Source: Coriobacteriia bacterium
GTDB lineage: Bacteria > Actinomycetota > Coriobacteriia > Coriobacteriales > Eggerthellaceae
DNA: 64,000 nt
Assembly: GCA_030537355.1 (NCBI GenBank)
Contig: JAUNNF010000006.1
Coordinates: forward strand, 1 to 64,000
Direction: 5' to 3'
This document shows positions 31,150 through 39,760 of this stretch, piece by piece. The notes beneath the pieces were generated by a model. That model saw only the letters and a list, made by a program, of their open reading frames with translations, was not told the origin of the DNA and did no database searches. Every line of letters starts with the position of its first letter. The stretch's first letter is position 1. The translations under genes were made by a program, and so were the position numbers.

Positions 31150-33624
31150 ATGGAAGAGAATAATACTAATATTAAAACAGCGCATCTAGACAAGGAGATG
31201 CAAACAAGCTTTCTCGAGTATTCGATGAGTGTTATTGTTGCACGTGCGCTACCTGATGTTAAAGATGGCTTAAAACCAGTACATAGACGTATTTTGTACG
31301 CGATGGAAGACGCTGGCTTTACTCCAAATAAGCCTCATATGAAATCTGCTCGTACAGTTGGAGACGTAATTGGTAAGTACCACCCACATGGTGATGTTGC
31401 TGTTTACGACACAATGGTAAGAATGGCTCAACCATTTTCTATGAGGGTTCCACTAGTTGATGGACATGGTAACTTTGGTTCTATTGATGGCGATAGCCCA
31501 GCGGCTATGCGTTATACGGAAGCAAGGTTAGATAAACGTGCAATGGAAATGCTCCGTGACTTAGACAAGGATACAGTTGACTTTGTTCCTAACTATGATG
31601 AGAGTTTAGAAGAGCCTGTTGTACTTCCTGCCAGGTTTCCAAATCTTCTTGTTAATGGTTCAAATGGTATTGCTGTTGGTATGGCAACAAACATTCCACC
31701 TCATAATTTAGGTGAGACTATTGATGCTGTTAGCTTACTTCTTGATAATCCAGATGCTTCCATTCAAGATATAATGCAAGTAATGCCTGGTCCTGACTTT
31801 CCAACTGGTGGTCAGCTCATGGGTAAAAAAGGAATCTTGGATTACTTTGAGACAGGTCGCGGTAGCCTTACTATTAGAGCTAAATGTGATGTTGTCGAGA
31901 AGAAAAATGGACGTAATCAAATAATTGTTAAAGAGATTCCTTATCAGGTTAACAGACAACGTTTACTTGAAAAATTAGGTGAGCTCGTTCGCGATAAAAA
32001 ATTACCAGAAATCTCAAACATTCATGATGGTGCTGATAGACATGGTATTGATATCATTATTGAACTCAAGAATAATGCTGTTCCTGAGGTTGTACTTAAT
32101 AAATTATACAAGCAAACTCAAATGCAAATCAGCTTTGGTGTTATCATGCTTGCTCTTGTTGATGGTGTTCCTAAGATTTTACCATTGAAAGATATGCTAG
32201 GTCATTATATTGATCACCAAAAAGATGTTATCACTCGTCGTACTAAGTTTGAACTAGATAAGGCTGAAAAGCGTGAGCATATCTTAGAAGGTTATGTTAT
32301 TGCACTTGATCATATTGATGAAGTGATTAAGATTATTCGTGGTTCTCAGACTGATAAAGAAGCCGCTGATAAATTAACTGAAAAGTTTGGTTTGTCAAAA
32401 GCACAGACTGATGCAATCTTAGAGATGAAACTTCGTCGTTTAACTGGTCTTGAGCGCGATAAGATTGAAGAAGAACTAGCTGCTCTTCGTGAGCGCATCG
32501 CTTATCTTAAAGCAGTACTTGAAGACGAAGCTTTAGTACGTAAGATTATCAAAGAAGAAATGGAAGAGATTAAGGATAAGTTTGGTACAGAGCGTATGAC
32601 TGAACTTTGTGCTGATGCAAAAGAAATCAATATTGAAGATTTGATTGCTGAGGAAGATATGGTTATTACTCTTACTCATTCTGGATATATCAAGAGGATG
32701 AAGATTTCTGCTTATCGCAATCAAAAACGTGGTGGAAAAGGTATGTCAGCAGGTAATTTGAAAGAGGACGATTTTATTGAGGACCTCTTCATTGCAAGTA
32801 CTCATGCATACATGCTTTTCTTTAGTAATAGAGGTAAGGTTTATCGCAAGAAAGTATATGAGATTCCAGAATCTTCACGTACTGCAAGAGGTTCTGCCAT
32901 TGTTAATCTTTTAAATTTGGCTCCTGGTGAAAAAATTGCAGCAATCATCGCTGTTAAAGATTATGCTGAAGACGAATGCTTAATGTTTGCTACTGAAACA
33001 GGTATGGTCAAGAAGACCGAACTTAAAGCTTATGATACAAACAGGGCAAACGGACTCATTGCTATCAACCTTAAACCTAATGATCATTTGATTGATGTAC
33101 AACGCGTACGTAAAGATGATAGAGTAATTATGGTTTCTTCTGAAGGTAAGTCTATTATGTGGGATGAACAACAAGTACGTCCTACAGGCCGTGGCACAAT
33201 GGGTGTAAAAGGTATGAATATTCCAGACGAAGTCCAAGTACTTGGCATGAATGTTGCTAAAGAAGGTACAGAACTCCTCGTGGTTACTGAAAATGGTTAT
33301 GGTAAAAGGACACAAATTGAGGAATATCCATTGCAAAACAGAGGCGGAAAAGGCGTTTTCACAATTAAGATGACCAAGAAAAAAGGCTTGCTTTCTGTTA
33401 TGAAAGTTGTAGGACTTGAAGATGAAGTAATGCTGATTACTCAAAATGGTATTTTGGTTAGAACTGCCATCAACGGTATTTCGAGATTAGGGAGAGCAAC
33501 TCAGGGTGTTAGAATCATGAATGTTTCCGAAGGTGATAAAGTAGTAGCAATTTCAAAACTTACTAACGAGAAAGAAGAGGAAGAAATTGATGCTCAGGTC
33601 GAAGAATTAGCTGGAGATAAGTAG
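31150..33624 (+). CDS. gyrA: DNA gyrase subunit A
   Basis: The product has about 824 residues from ATG 31150, which has AGGTGAT in front; GTG 31141 is an upstream alternative. It carries the winged-helix domain, the catalytic tyrosine in AMRYTEARL and C-terminal beta-pinwheel repeats with the GyrA box (NQKRGGKG). In the quinolone-resistance region the sequence is [11 protein letters not shown], with Val at the position of E. coli Ser83; Asp87 is kept. The end overlaps the convergent elp3 gene by 18 nt. Confidence 0.96.
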   Translation: MEENNTNIKTAHLDKEMQTSFLEYSMSVIVARALPDVKDGLKPVHRRILYAMEDAGFTPNKPHMKSARTVGDVIGKYHPHGDVAVYDTMVRMAQPFSMRVPLVDGHGNFGSIDGDSPAAMRYTEARLDKRAMEMLRDLDKDTVDFVPNYDESLEEPVVLPARFPNLLVNGSNGIAVGMATNIPPHNLGETIDAVSLLLDNPDASIQDIMQVMPGPDFPTGGQLMGKKGILDYFETGRGSLTIRAKCDVVEKKNGRNQIIVKEIPYQVNRQRLLEKLGELVRDKKLPEISNIHDGADRHGIDIIIELKNNAVPEVVLNKLYKQTQMQISFGVIMLALVDGVPKILPLKDMLGHYIDHQKDVITRRTKFELDKAEKREHILEGYVIALDHIDEVIKIIRGSQTDKEAADKLTEKFGLSKAQTDAILEMKLRRLTGLERDKIEEELAALRERIAYLKAVLEDEALVRKIIKEEMEEIKDKFGTERMTELCADAKEINIEDLIAEEDMVITLTHSGYIKRMKISAYRNQKRGGKGMSAGNLKEDDFIEDLFIASTHAYMLFFSNRGKVYRKKVYEIPESSRTARGSAIVNLLNLAPGEKIAAIIAVKDYAEDECLMFATETGMVKKTELKAYDTNRANGLIAINLKPNDHLIDVQRVRKDDRVIMVSSEGKSIMWDEQQVRPTGRGTMGVKGMNIPDEVQVLGMNVAKEGTELLVVTENGYGKRTQIEEYPLQNRGGKGVFTIKMTKKKGLLSVMKVVGLEDEVMLITQNGILVRTAINGISRLGRATQGVRIMNVSEGDKVVAISKLTNEKEEEEIDAQVEELAGDK

Positions 33625-35274
33625 TTCCTGATATAAGCCTGATTTTTTAAATCCGCGGCGTTGGTAATATGGGCGAGTACCCACAGCACTGATGACGCGG
33701 ATTTTTTTATAGCCTGTTTTTTTTGCGATATCACATGCTGTTTCAATTAACTTTGTGCCCAAGCCTTGATGCTGAGCATTTTGAGCTTCTTCACCAATTT
33801 TTGCAACCCTACCATAAACGTGCACTTCTCTAATCATTGCTGTATCTCCTTTTGGGAGGCTCAATCTCAGAAAGCCTAGGATTTTATTTTCGTCAGTTAT
33901 GTATTGTAAGAAATGCTCTTCTGTATTTGAGGTTTGATACTTATAGTCATCAAAAATTTTTGTATTTGATGTATCCATTACAATCTCACGCGCACGTATT
34001 TCTTGTGAGTTTTTAACTTTTTCTTCAACCATTTGTCGAAGATTAGTTTTCTTAACTCCTTGCGTGATGTCTTTACTGGAGATGTCTCGCATCATTCTCG
34101 AAATTCTTGTAAAGCATGGAGTATTTTCAACATCGTTTACAAGCACATCAACTAATGTTTCTTCGTCATATGCCTGCCAATCGATTTTGTTTAATCTTGC
34201 ACTTTCTACTAGCATGCAAGGGTAGAGCTTAATTTCATCTGGTAAGTAAGCGGGATTTGTGACAAATTCCTCGAAGTCTGCCTTGTCAGATTCAGGTGTT
34301 GCTCCTGGTAGGTTAACCATGAAATGTGCATGAATTTTAAACCCAAATAATCTAAGAAGCTCAAAAGCTTCTTTGACGTTGGCAGTACTACGTTCACTCT
34401 TATCCATCTTGTTTTTGTCAAGACTCTGTATGCCAATTTGAATTTTTGTGGCACCTAGACGTCTCATTGTTGTAAGTGTTTGATTGTTTATAGCTTGGGG
34501 TCTTGTTTCAAAAACAAGACCAACACATCTGTGTTTGGCATTTTCGTTAATGTTTTGTTGCTTTTCAACTTTTTCCCAGGTAGCAGTTTGCCAAGATTCG
34601 TCTTTTGTATAGTATTGTTTATGAGCCTCGTTATAAGAAATCTCTTGTTTGTTGAGTTTTTCTTGTATTGGTTTTGCTTTTTCTTTTAGTTCATCTAGAT
34701 TGTTAGAGTAGTTCTTGTATTCTGGTTTTTCAATGTAAGCTTCTTCGTTTAAGGCTCTGAAAAGCTCACGTACAAACCAACGTTGATATTCTTCCTCGTA
34801 ATCGTTAAAAGTACCGCCGAGTACAATAAGCTCTACTTTATCAGTGTTGTGACCCATTTCTGTGAGAGCTTTAAGTCTTGCTGTGACTTGCATATATGGA
34901 TCAAAGTAATTTCTTTCTGCACGCTGACAAGCTGGTTCATCGGAAAGATAACTTTTTGGCATTCTTATGTCGTTAGGGCAATAGATGCAATTACCTCCGC
35001 ATGGCCATGGTTTAGTAATTACTGTAATTGTGGCAACACCACTAGCACTGCGTTTTGGTTTGACTCGCAAAATTTGTAAAAGCTGTTCTTCTTCTTGTTG
35101 TGACAAGTTGAATTTATCTTTGTTATTAAGGTAATATGGAAGTAAATACTTCTTGGCGTTATGGTTGTTTTTCTTACCACGATTGCTTTTACGGATAATG
35201 GCAGCGAGCTTTTCTGCATTTGTGTTCTTTCCTGCTCTAATTCGATCTATTATTTCCTTAAATATTTCTTGCAT
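33607..35274 (-). CDS. elp3: Elp3-type tRNA uridine-34 carboxymethyl-modification enzyme (radical SAM/GNAT)
   Basis: The protein has 555 residues from ATG 35274. The longer frame reaching 35490 runs through the antisense of a tRNA gene and is not used. It has an N-terminal basic region, a radical-SAM core with CGGNCIYC (CxxxCxxC), and a C-terminal GNAT acetyltransferase domain ([19 protein letters not shown] ... [15 protein letters not shown]). Elp3 acetylates wobble uridine (cm5U) through acetyl-CoA and SAM. In bacteria it occurs alone, without other Elongator subunits. A -10-like TAAAAT ends 7 nt before the ATG, and no Shine-Dalgarno is visible, suggesting a leaderless mRNA. Confidence 0.93.
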   Translation of the reverse strand: MQEIFKEIIDRIRAGKNTNAEKLAAIIRKSNRGKKNNHNAKKYLLPYYLNNKDKFNLSQQEEEQLLQILRVKPKRSASGVATITVITKPWPCGGNCIYCPNDIRMPKSYLSDEPACQRAERNYFDPYMQVTARLKALTEMGHNTDKVELIVLGGTFNDYEEEYQRWFVRELFRALNEEAYIEKPEYKNYSNNLDELKEKAKPIQEKLNKQEISYNEAHKQYYTKDESWQTATWEKVEKQQNINENAKHRCVGLVFETRPQAINNQTLTTMRRLGATKIQIGIQSLDKNKMDKSERSTANVKEAFELLRLFGFKIHAHFMVNLPGATPESDKADFEEFVTNPAYLPDEIKLYPCMLVESARLNKIDWQAYDEETLVDVLVNDVENTPCFTRISRMMRDISSKDITQGVKKTNLRQMVEEKVKNSQEIRAREIVMDTSNTKIFDDYKYQTSNTEEHFLQYITDENKILGFLRLSLPKGDTAMIREVHVYGRVAKIGEEAQNAQHQGLGTKLIETACDIAKKTGYKKIRVISAVGTRPYYQRRGFKKSGLYQELLISS

Positions 35275-35310
35275 ATTGTGTATTTTAAACAAAATTAATG
35301 TGAAATGGTT

Positions 35311-35316
35311 TATAAT
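35311..35316 (+). promoter_or_regulatory. -10 box for tRNA-Arg and the following genes
   Basis: TATAAT lies 15 nt before the tRNA 5' end. The -35 region is weak. No other promoter is visible before the cyclophilin gene, so tRNA and mRNA are probably made together and separated by tRNA processing. Confidence 0.55.
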
Positions 35317-35331
35317 ATTTAATAGATATGC

Positions 35332-35408
35332 GCCCTTGTAGCTCAATGGATTAGAGCACTTGTTTCCGGGGCAAGGGGTTACCGGTTCGAATCCGGTCAA
35401 GGGTACCA
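35332..35408 (+). tRNA. tRNA-Arg (anticodon CCG)
   Basis: The cloverleaf can be drawn fully. The acceptor stem is GCCCTTG (35332-35338) with CAAGGGT, including one G-U pair. The D arm is GCTC/GAGC. The anticodon stem CTTGT/GCAAG encloses TTCCGGG, giving anticodon CCG (35366-35368) for codon CGG. The T arm is ACCGG TTCGAAT CCGGT. The CCA end is encoded (35406-35408). It starts 58 nt from the divergent elp3 gene and ends 17 nt before the cyclophilin gene. Confidence 0.96.
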
Positions 35409-35425
35409 GAAATGAGGAGGTAAAA

Positions 35426-35950
35426 ATGAGTTTATACACACCCGAATATAAGCCAAATGGCAAAGAAGTTGCTATTATCGAAACAAGCAAAGGAACAATT
35501 AAAGTTCAACTTACTGGTCTTGATACTCCAATTCATGTAGCTAATTTTGTTGAACTAGCTAATAAAGGTTTTTACGATGGTTTGAAGTTTCATCGTCATG
35601 TACCAGGTTTTGTAATTCAGGGTGGGTGCCCAAATACTCGTGATTTGTCTGAAGATGAAGTGAAAAATGCTGGTCCATATGCTGGTTTAGGTACTGGTGG
35701 TCCAGGTTATACAATAAAGGAAGAGTTTACAACCAATCCTAATAACTTACATGAGGATTGCTCGCTTGCTATGGCCAGGTCACAAGATCCTGATAGTGCT
35801 GGTTCTCAATTTTATTTCTGTCTTGGGGCACAGCCAATGCTAAATGATGGTTATACGGTTTTTGGACAAACCTTAACAGGACAGGATATAATTCATAAAT
35901 TAGGTGTTGGCGATACGATTAAGAGTGTTAAAATAGAAGGTTGCGAATAG
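35426..35950 (+). CDS. Cyclophilin-type peptidyl-prolyl cis-trans isomerase
   Basis: The 174-residue protein starts at ATG 35426 behind AGGAGG (35415-35420); a longer frame upstream would run through the tRNA. Cyclophilin motifs are clear: FHRHVPGFVIQGG, SLAMARSQDPDSAGSQFYF and FGQTLTGQDII. It catalyses proline isomerisation during folding. No signal peptide is seen, so it is cytosolic. It is transcribed between tRNA-Arg and a TPR membrane protein. Confidence 0.95.
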   Translation: MSLYTPEYKPNGKEVAIIETSKGTIKVQLTGLDTPIHVANFVELANKGFYDGLKFHRHVPGFVIQGGCPNTRDLSEDEVKNAGPYAGLGTGGPGYTIKEEFTTNPNNLHEDCSLAMARSQDPDSAGSQFYFCLGAQPMLNDGYTVFGQTLTGQDIIHKLGVGDTIKSVKIEGCE

Positions 35951-35964
35951 AGATGGAGAGTTAG

Positions 35965-37332
35965 ATGAATAATTCAACTTTTACACAGGCGCAAAATGCC
36001 TATGACAACAAGGATTACACAAGAGCACTCGAGCTTTACAACGATTGTGTTCAAGATAGTACTTTTCCTCTTTCTGCTGGAGAGTTTGGGACAGTCTATC
36101 ATCAAATAGGTAATTGCTATGTCAAATTAGGTAATTATGCAGAGGCAATTTCTGCTTATGCCAGCGCTGTTAGCGATCAAGCATATGGTTCTGCTGGTAC
36201 TGTTTATTACAATTTAGGTATGGCTTATGCTTATATGAATGATTTTGGTAATGCTATTGCAAATTTTCAAAATGCTGTTAATAATCAAGGCTATAGAACT
36301 AAATATAAAGCATATACAGCCATGGGTAATGCATTGATGAAGAGTGGTAAACCTGCTGAAGCTGGTGCTGTTTTTAGAAAAGCTGCTCTTGATAATACAA
36401 ATCCTGATCCTACACGTGCTCTATTAAATTTAGGTGTTTGTTTTATGGCTTTAGGTAGAAGTGCTGATGCCGTTACAGTTTATGAAAGTGCTTTCCAATT
36501 CCAGTCAACACCTGAAATTACAAATAGATTGAATGCTAATTTAGGTCAGGCTTATGTTGCAAATGGACAGATGCAGAAAGCTGTTGTGGCTTTCGAGAAT
36601 GCTCTTCGTGATAAAACTTATGTTTTGTCTGATAGTGCAAGTGTTGATTATCAAAAAGCAATTGCTGCTGTAAGCAAAGGAACTACCGAGATTGATACTC
36701 AGGCAGAAGGTAATGCTGCTGCAGCTGCAGCAGGTATGGCTGTTGGTGCAGTTGCTGTTACAGACGAAGCAGAGAAAGCAGAAGCTAAACCAGACGATTC
36801 TCAAATGAGTGGATTTGATACTATCAATAATGGTGCCACTCAAGAAAATGAACCCGTTGTTTCACCTCAAACTGAAGAAGATAAAAGTTTTGAACAATGG
36901 ACTCAGAGCACTCAACAAGCTGCTTACAATCCTGAACAAAAGAAGAGTCCTGGTAAAGTTGTATTAATTGTTTTATTGGTTATGTTGCTTGTTGCTATAG
37001 CTGGTGGCGTTGTTTTGTATTGTTTGGGTTTTGGTCTACCTACTCAAGAAATGGTAACTAAGCAATTCTTTGACAATCCTGCCGATGCGAAAGAGCAAGT
37101 ATTTGCTCAGAGTGTTTCAGATTCTAAGAAAAATTGTTATGCTGCCATGGTAAGTTCAGACTCTAGCGCAGACATTAAAGGTGTTGACAGGAATATTACT
37201 GAGAGTACTGTTTATGTAGATGCTAAAACTTCAACTGGCGGCACAGTAACATATAAAATTAAAATGAATCGAGACATTATTTCTTGGAAAATTGCTAGTG
37301 TAGATTTGGCTTTTGCTAACAATTCCGAATAG
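35965..37332 (+). CDS. TPR-repeat protein with one membrane helix
   Basis: The 455-residue protein contains about five to six tetratricopeptide repeats in residues 1-225 (for example QIGNCYVKLGNYAEAISAY, NLGMAYAYMNDFGNAIANF). An Ala-rich/acidic linker follows, then a single membrane helix near 331-353 and a short outer domain of about 100 residues (TGGTVTYKIKMNRDIISWK). The TPR part would be cytosolic. It lies 9 nt upstream of mreB behind the same promoter, so it may be an assembly factor of the elongation machinery. Its exact role is unknown. Confidence 0.8.
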   Translation: MNNSTFTQAQNAYDNKDYTRALELYNDCVQDSTFPLSAGEFGTVYHQIGNCYVKLGNYAEAISAYASAVSDQAYGSAGTVYYNLGMAYAYMNDFGNAIANFQNAVNNQGYRTKYKAYTAMGNALMKSGKPAEAGAVFRKAALDNTNPDPTRALLNLGVCFMALGRSADAVTVYESAFQFQSTPEITNRLNANLGQAYVANGQMQKAVVAFENALRDKTYVLSDSASVDYQKAIAAVSKGTTEIDTQAEGNAAAAAAGMAVGAVAVTDEAEKAEAKPDDSQMSGFDTINNGATQENEPVVSPQTEEDKSFEQWTQSTQQAAYNPEQKKSPGKVVLIVLLVMLLVAIAGGVVLYCLGFGLPTQEMVTKQFFDNPADAKEQVFAQSVSDSKKNCYAAMVSSDSSADIKGVDRNITESTVYVDAKTSTGGTVTYKIKMNRDIISWKIASVDLAFANNSE

Positions 37333-37341
37333 AGGATCATA

Positions 37342-38394
37342 ATGGGATTGTTAGATTTCTTTTCAGGTTTTGGTGGTGGCATGTCTGCAGACATGGCTAT
37401 CGATTTGGGTACAGCTAATACATTAGTTGCCTTATCTGGTGTTGGTATTGTTACAAACGAACCTTCAGTTGTAGCTATTGAAAAGAGTTCTCATAGAGTT
37501 TTGGCTGTTGGACAAGAAGCTAAAAACATGATTAACCATACTCCTGATGCGTTTGTTGCAGAGCATCCTCTAAAAGATGGTGTGATTGCAGACTATGATG
37601 TAACTGAAGCAATGTTGTCTGCATTCATTTCTCGAGCTTTTCATAGAAAGTACCCTTGGCATTCAAAACCCCGAGTTGTAATATGTATTCCTTGTGGTGC
37701 TACATCGGTTGAGAAACGTGCTGTATTTGAGGCAGCTATTCAGGCAGGAGCGCGTCAAGCGTTTTTAATTGAAGAACCTATGGCTGCAGCTATGGGAGCA
37801 GACTTACCTGTTACAGAGCCTACAGGTTCTATGGTTGTTGATATTGGTGGAGGCACAACAGAAGTTGCTGTAATTTCACTTGGCGGAATTGTAACTTCTA
37901 GTTCACTTCGTTTAGCAGGAAATAAAATGGACGAGGCAATCGCACGTCATCTTCGTGATTTGCTCGGAATTAAAATTGGCGAGAGAACTGCTGAAATCAT
38001 TAAGATAAAAATTGGCTCTATTCTTCCCTTTGAAGATGGCCATGAGAGAGATATGATTATTTCAGGTCAGGATATTGTTACACATCAGCCTCGTGAAGTA
38101 ACTATACAATCAGAAGATGTCAGAGAGGCTCTTCGTGACCCAATTGACGAGATGGTTGTTAATATTAAAGAGACTTTTAAGAGCACTAATCCTGATCTTG
38201 CTAGTGATATTATTCAAAACGGCATATTGTTAACAGGTGGTGGAGGATTGCTTAGTGGTCTTGATAGATATTTGACTAACGAGCTCGAAATTCCTGTTTG
38301 GGTTAGCGATACAGCATTAACAAATGTTGTATTTGGTTGTTTGAAGGTATTAGAAACTCCTCAAGCATTAAAACAAACAACGGTGAATAAATAA
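37342..38394 (+). CDS. mreB: Rod-shape actin-like protein MreB
   Basis: The 350-residue protein has the actin-fold motifs: phosphate-1 AIDLGTANTLV, phosphate-2 VDIGGGTTEVAVIS, and adenosine motif GGGGLLSGLDRYL. MreB filaments guide lateral wall synthesis. The residues before MADMAIDLGTAN include an amphipathic start (MGLLDFFSGFGG) for membrane binding. The stop codon overlaps the mreC start by one base. Its presence predicts rod or ovoid-rod cells. Confidence 0.97.
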   Translation: MGLLDFFSGFGGGMSADMAIDLGTANTLVALSGVGIVTNEPSVVAIEKSSHRVLAVGQEAKNMINHTPDAFVAEHPLKDGVIADYDVTEAMLSAFISRAFHRKYPWHSKPRVVICIPCGATSVEKRAVFEAAIQAGARQAFLIEEPMAAAMGADLPVTEPTGSMVVDIGGGTTEVAVISLGGIVTSSSLRLAGNKMDEAIARHLRDLLGIKIGERTAEIIKIKIGSILPFEDGHERDMIISGQDIVTHQPREVTIQSEDVREALRDPIDEMVVNIKETFKSTNPDLASDIIQNGILLTGGGGLLSGLDRYLTNELEIPVWVSDTALTNVVFGCLKVLETPQALKQTTVNK

Positions 38395-39233
38395 TGAATA
38401 CTTTAGGTGATGACATAAAAGCTTTATTAATGAAGCCTATAGTAACCGTGATTATACTCATGTTGATTTCTTTGGGTATTTGCGGTATTTATTCAAATGA
38501 AGGTGAAAATGGTATTTTTCATCGCATACAAAAAGCTGCTGTCACGTTTGTAATGCCGTTTTCCGCTGCAGGTCATGCTGTAAGTGACGGTCTAACTACG
38601 GTTTCAGATTATATTTTTAATAATACTACTGACGAAGATACCTTAAAAGGTTTACAAAAAGAAAATGCAAAATTAAAGACGCAACTTATTTCTGCTGAAA
38701 AATATAAAGATGAAGCTATCAGGCTCCAAAAATTACTCGACTTGAAAGATCAGTACAAAGCAGAAGGAGTTTGCGCTCATGTTGTAGCTTCAAGTACAAG
38801 TGCTTATAATCAGACAATCACAATTAGTGCTGGAGAAAATAAGGAAATTCATGCAGGTCAAACAGTACTTGGCGTAAATGGTGTTGTTGGACAAGTAATA
38901 TCAACTACTCCAAGTAATGCAACAATAAGACTTTTGTCAGATCCTAATAGTGGAGTTGCTGTAAAAGTTTTAGGCGCTAAAAGTGATTGTATATTACGAG
39001 GCTCACTTGATGGAGTTTTATATTTAGAAGGTCTTGACATTAATGCAAATATTTCAGTTGGCGATTCTGTTGTAACGTCTGGGCTTGGAGGAAGTTATGT
39101 TGAAGGTTTAGTGATAGGCAGTGTTTCGCAAATTATTCAATCAACTTCAGGAAGTAATAGACGCGTAATAGTAAGCCCTATAGAGCAAACAGGTAGTTTG
39201 TCTGAAGTTTTAGTAATTAAGGAGTCTGAATAA
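38394..39233 (+). CDS. mreC: Rod-shape-determining protein MreC
   Basis: The 279-residue protein has an N-terminal membrane helix (about 17-35), a coiled coil (about 78-115, KGLQKENAKLKTQLISAEK) and the outer beta domain with VVASSTSAYNQTITISAG and NGVVGQV. MreC activates the PBP2-RodA synthase. It is one base coupled to mreB and one codon from mreD. Confidence 0.94.
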   Translation: MNTLGDDIKALLMKPIVTVIILMLISLGICGIYSNEGENGIFHRIQKAAVTFVMPFSAAGHAVSDGLTTVSDYIFNNTTDEDTLKGLQKENAKLKTQLISAEKYKDEAIRLQKLLDLKDQYKAEGVCAHVVASSTSAYNQTITISAGENKEIHAGQTVLGVNGVVGQVISTTPSNATIRLLSDPNSGVAVKVLGAKSDCILRGSLDGVLYLEGLDINANISVGDSVVTSGLGGSYVEGLVIGSVSQIIQSTSGSNRRVIVSPIEQTGSLSEVLVIKESE

Positions 39234-39234
39234 T

Positions 39235-39759
39235 ATGAACAATGGTGCAAAATTACTTGTTGGTGCCTTAATTATGATTATTTTGCAAGTTTTACTTGCT
39301 CCTATTATTACTATCAGCTCTATAGTTCCTAATTTTATGTTAGCATTTACCATTGCTTGTGTTGTCTCACGACCAGATCAGAATCATTTAGTTTTCGCTT
39401 TTGTAATGGGCCTTATTTATGATCTAACTTCTTCTGGGCCAGTAGGCGCTATGGCTTTTGCTATGGTACTAGTTTGTTTTGTTGCTTCTATTGTTATTAC
39501 AAAAATTCCTTCTAATAGTTTTGCAATATCTATGATTGCTATTATTTTGTCAGTGATTTTTGTGGAAACTATTTATGGTGTTTTTCAGTTGGCTCTATCT
39601 CTTGATACTTCTTTTATAGATATATTAACTTATCGAGTATTGCCATGTACTATGTATGATTTGATACTGAGTATTATTATGTTACCTGTCATGGCAAAAA
39701 TTCTTAGTCCAAGAATTAATCCAAATATTGATATAAATAATATAGCAAGTAGGAGATAA
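39235..39759 (+). CDS. mreD: Rod-shape-determining protein MreD
   Basis: The 174-residue protein is almost wholly hydrophobic, with about five membrane helices. GLIYDLTSSGPVGAMAFAM fits the MreD family. It lies between mreC and mrdA with gaps of one nucleotide on each side, so the identification also rests on the cluster order. Confidence 0.9.
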   Translation: MNNGAKLLVGALIMIILQVLLAPIITISSIVPNFMLAFTIACVVSRPDQNHLVFAFVMGLIYDLTSSGPVGAMAFAMVLVCFVASIVITKIPSNSFAISMIAIILSVIFVETIYGVFQLALSLDTSFIDILTYRVLPCTMYDLILSIIMLPVMAKILSPRINPNIDINNIASRR

Positions 39760-39760
39760 A

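Noticed and set aside
32980-33444. 154-residue antisense frame in gyrA
   Set aside because: Mirror of a conserved coding region with low-complexity His/Phe-rich translation and no ribosome-binding site.
35360-35425. Upstream start for the cyclophilin
   Set aside because: The extension is translated tRNA sequence; ATG 35426 has AGGAGG in front.
35275-35490. Longer elp3 start reaching 35490
   Set aside because: The added residues are antisense to tRNA-Arg and the cyclophilin start; MQEIFKEII at 35274 is the natural beginning.
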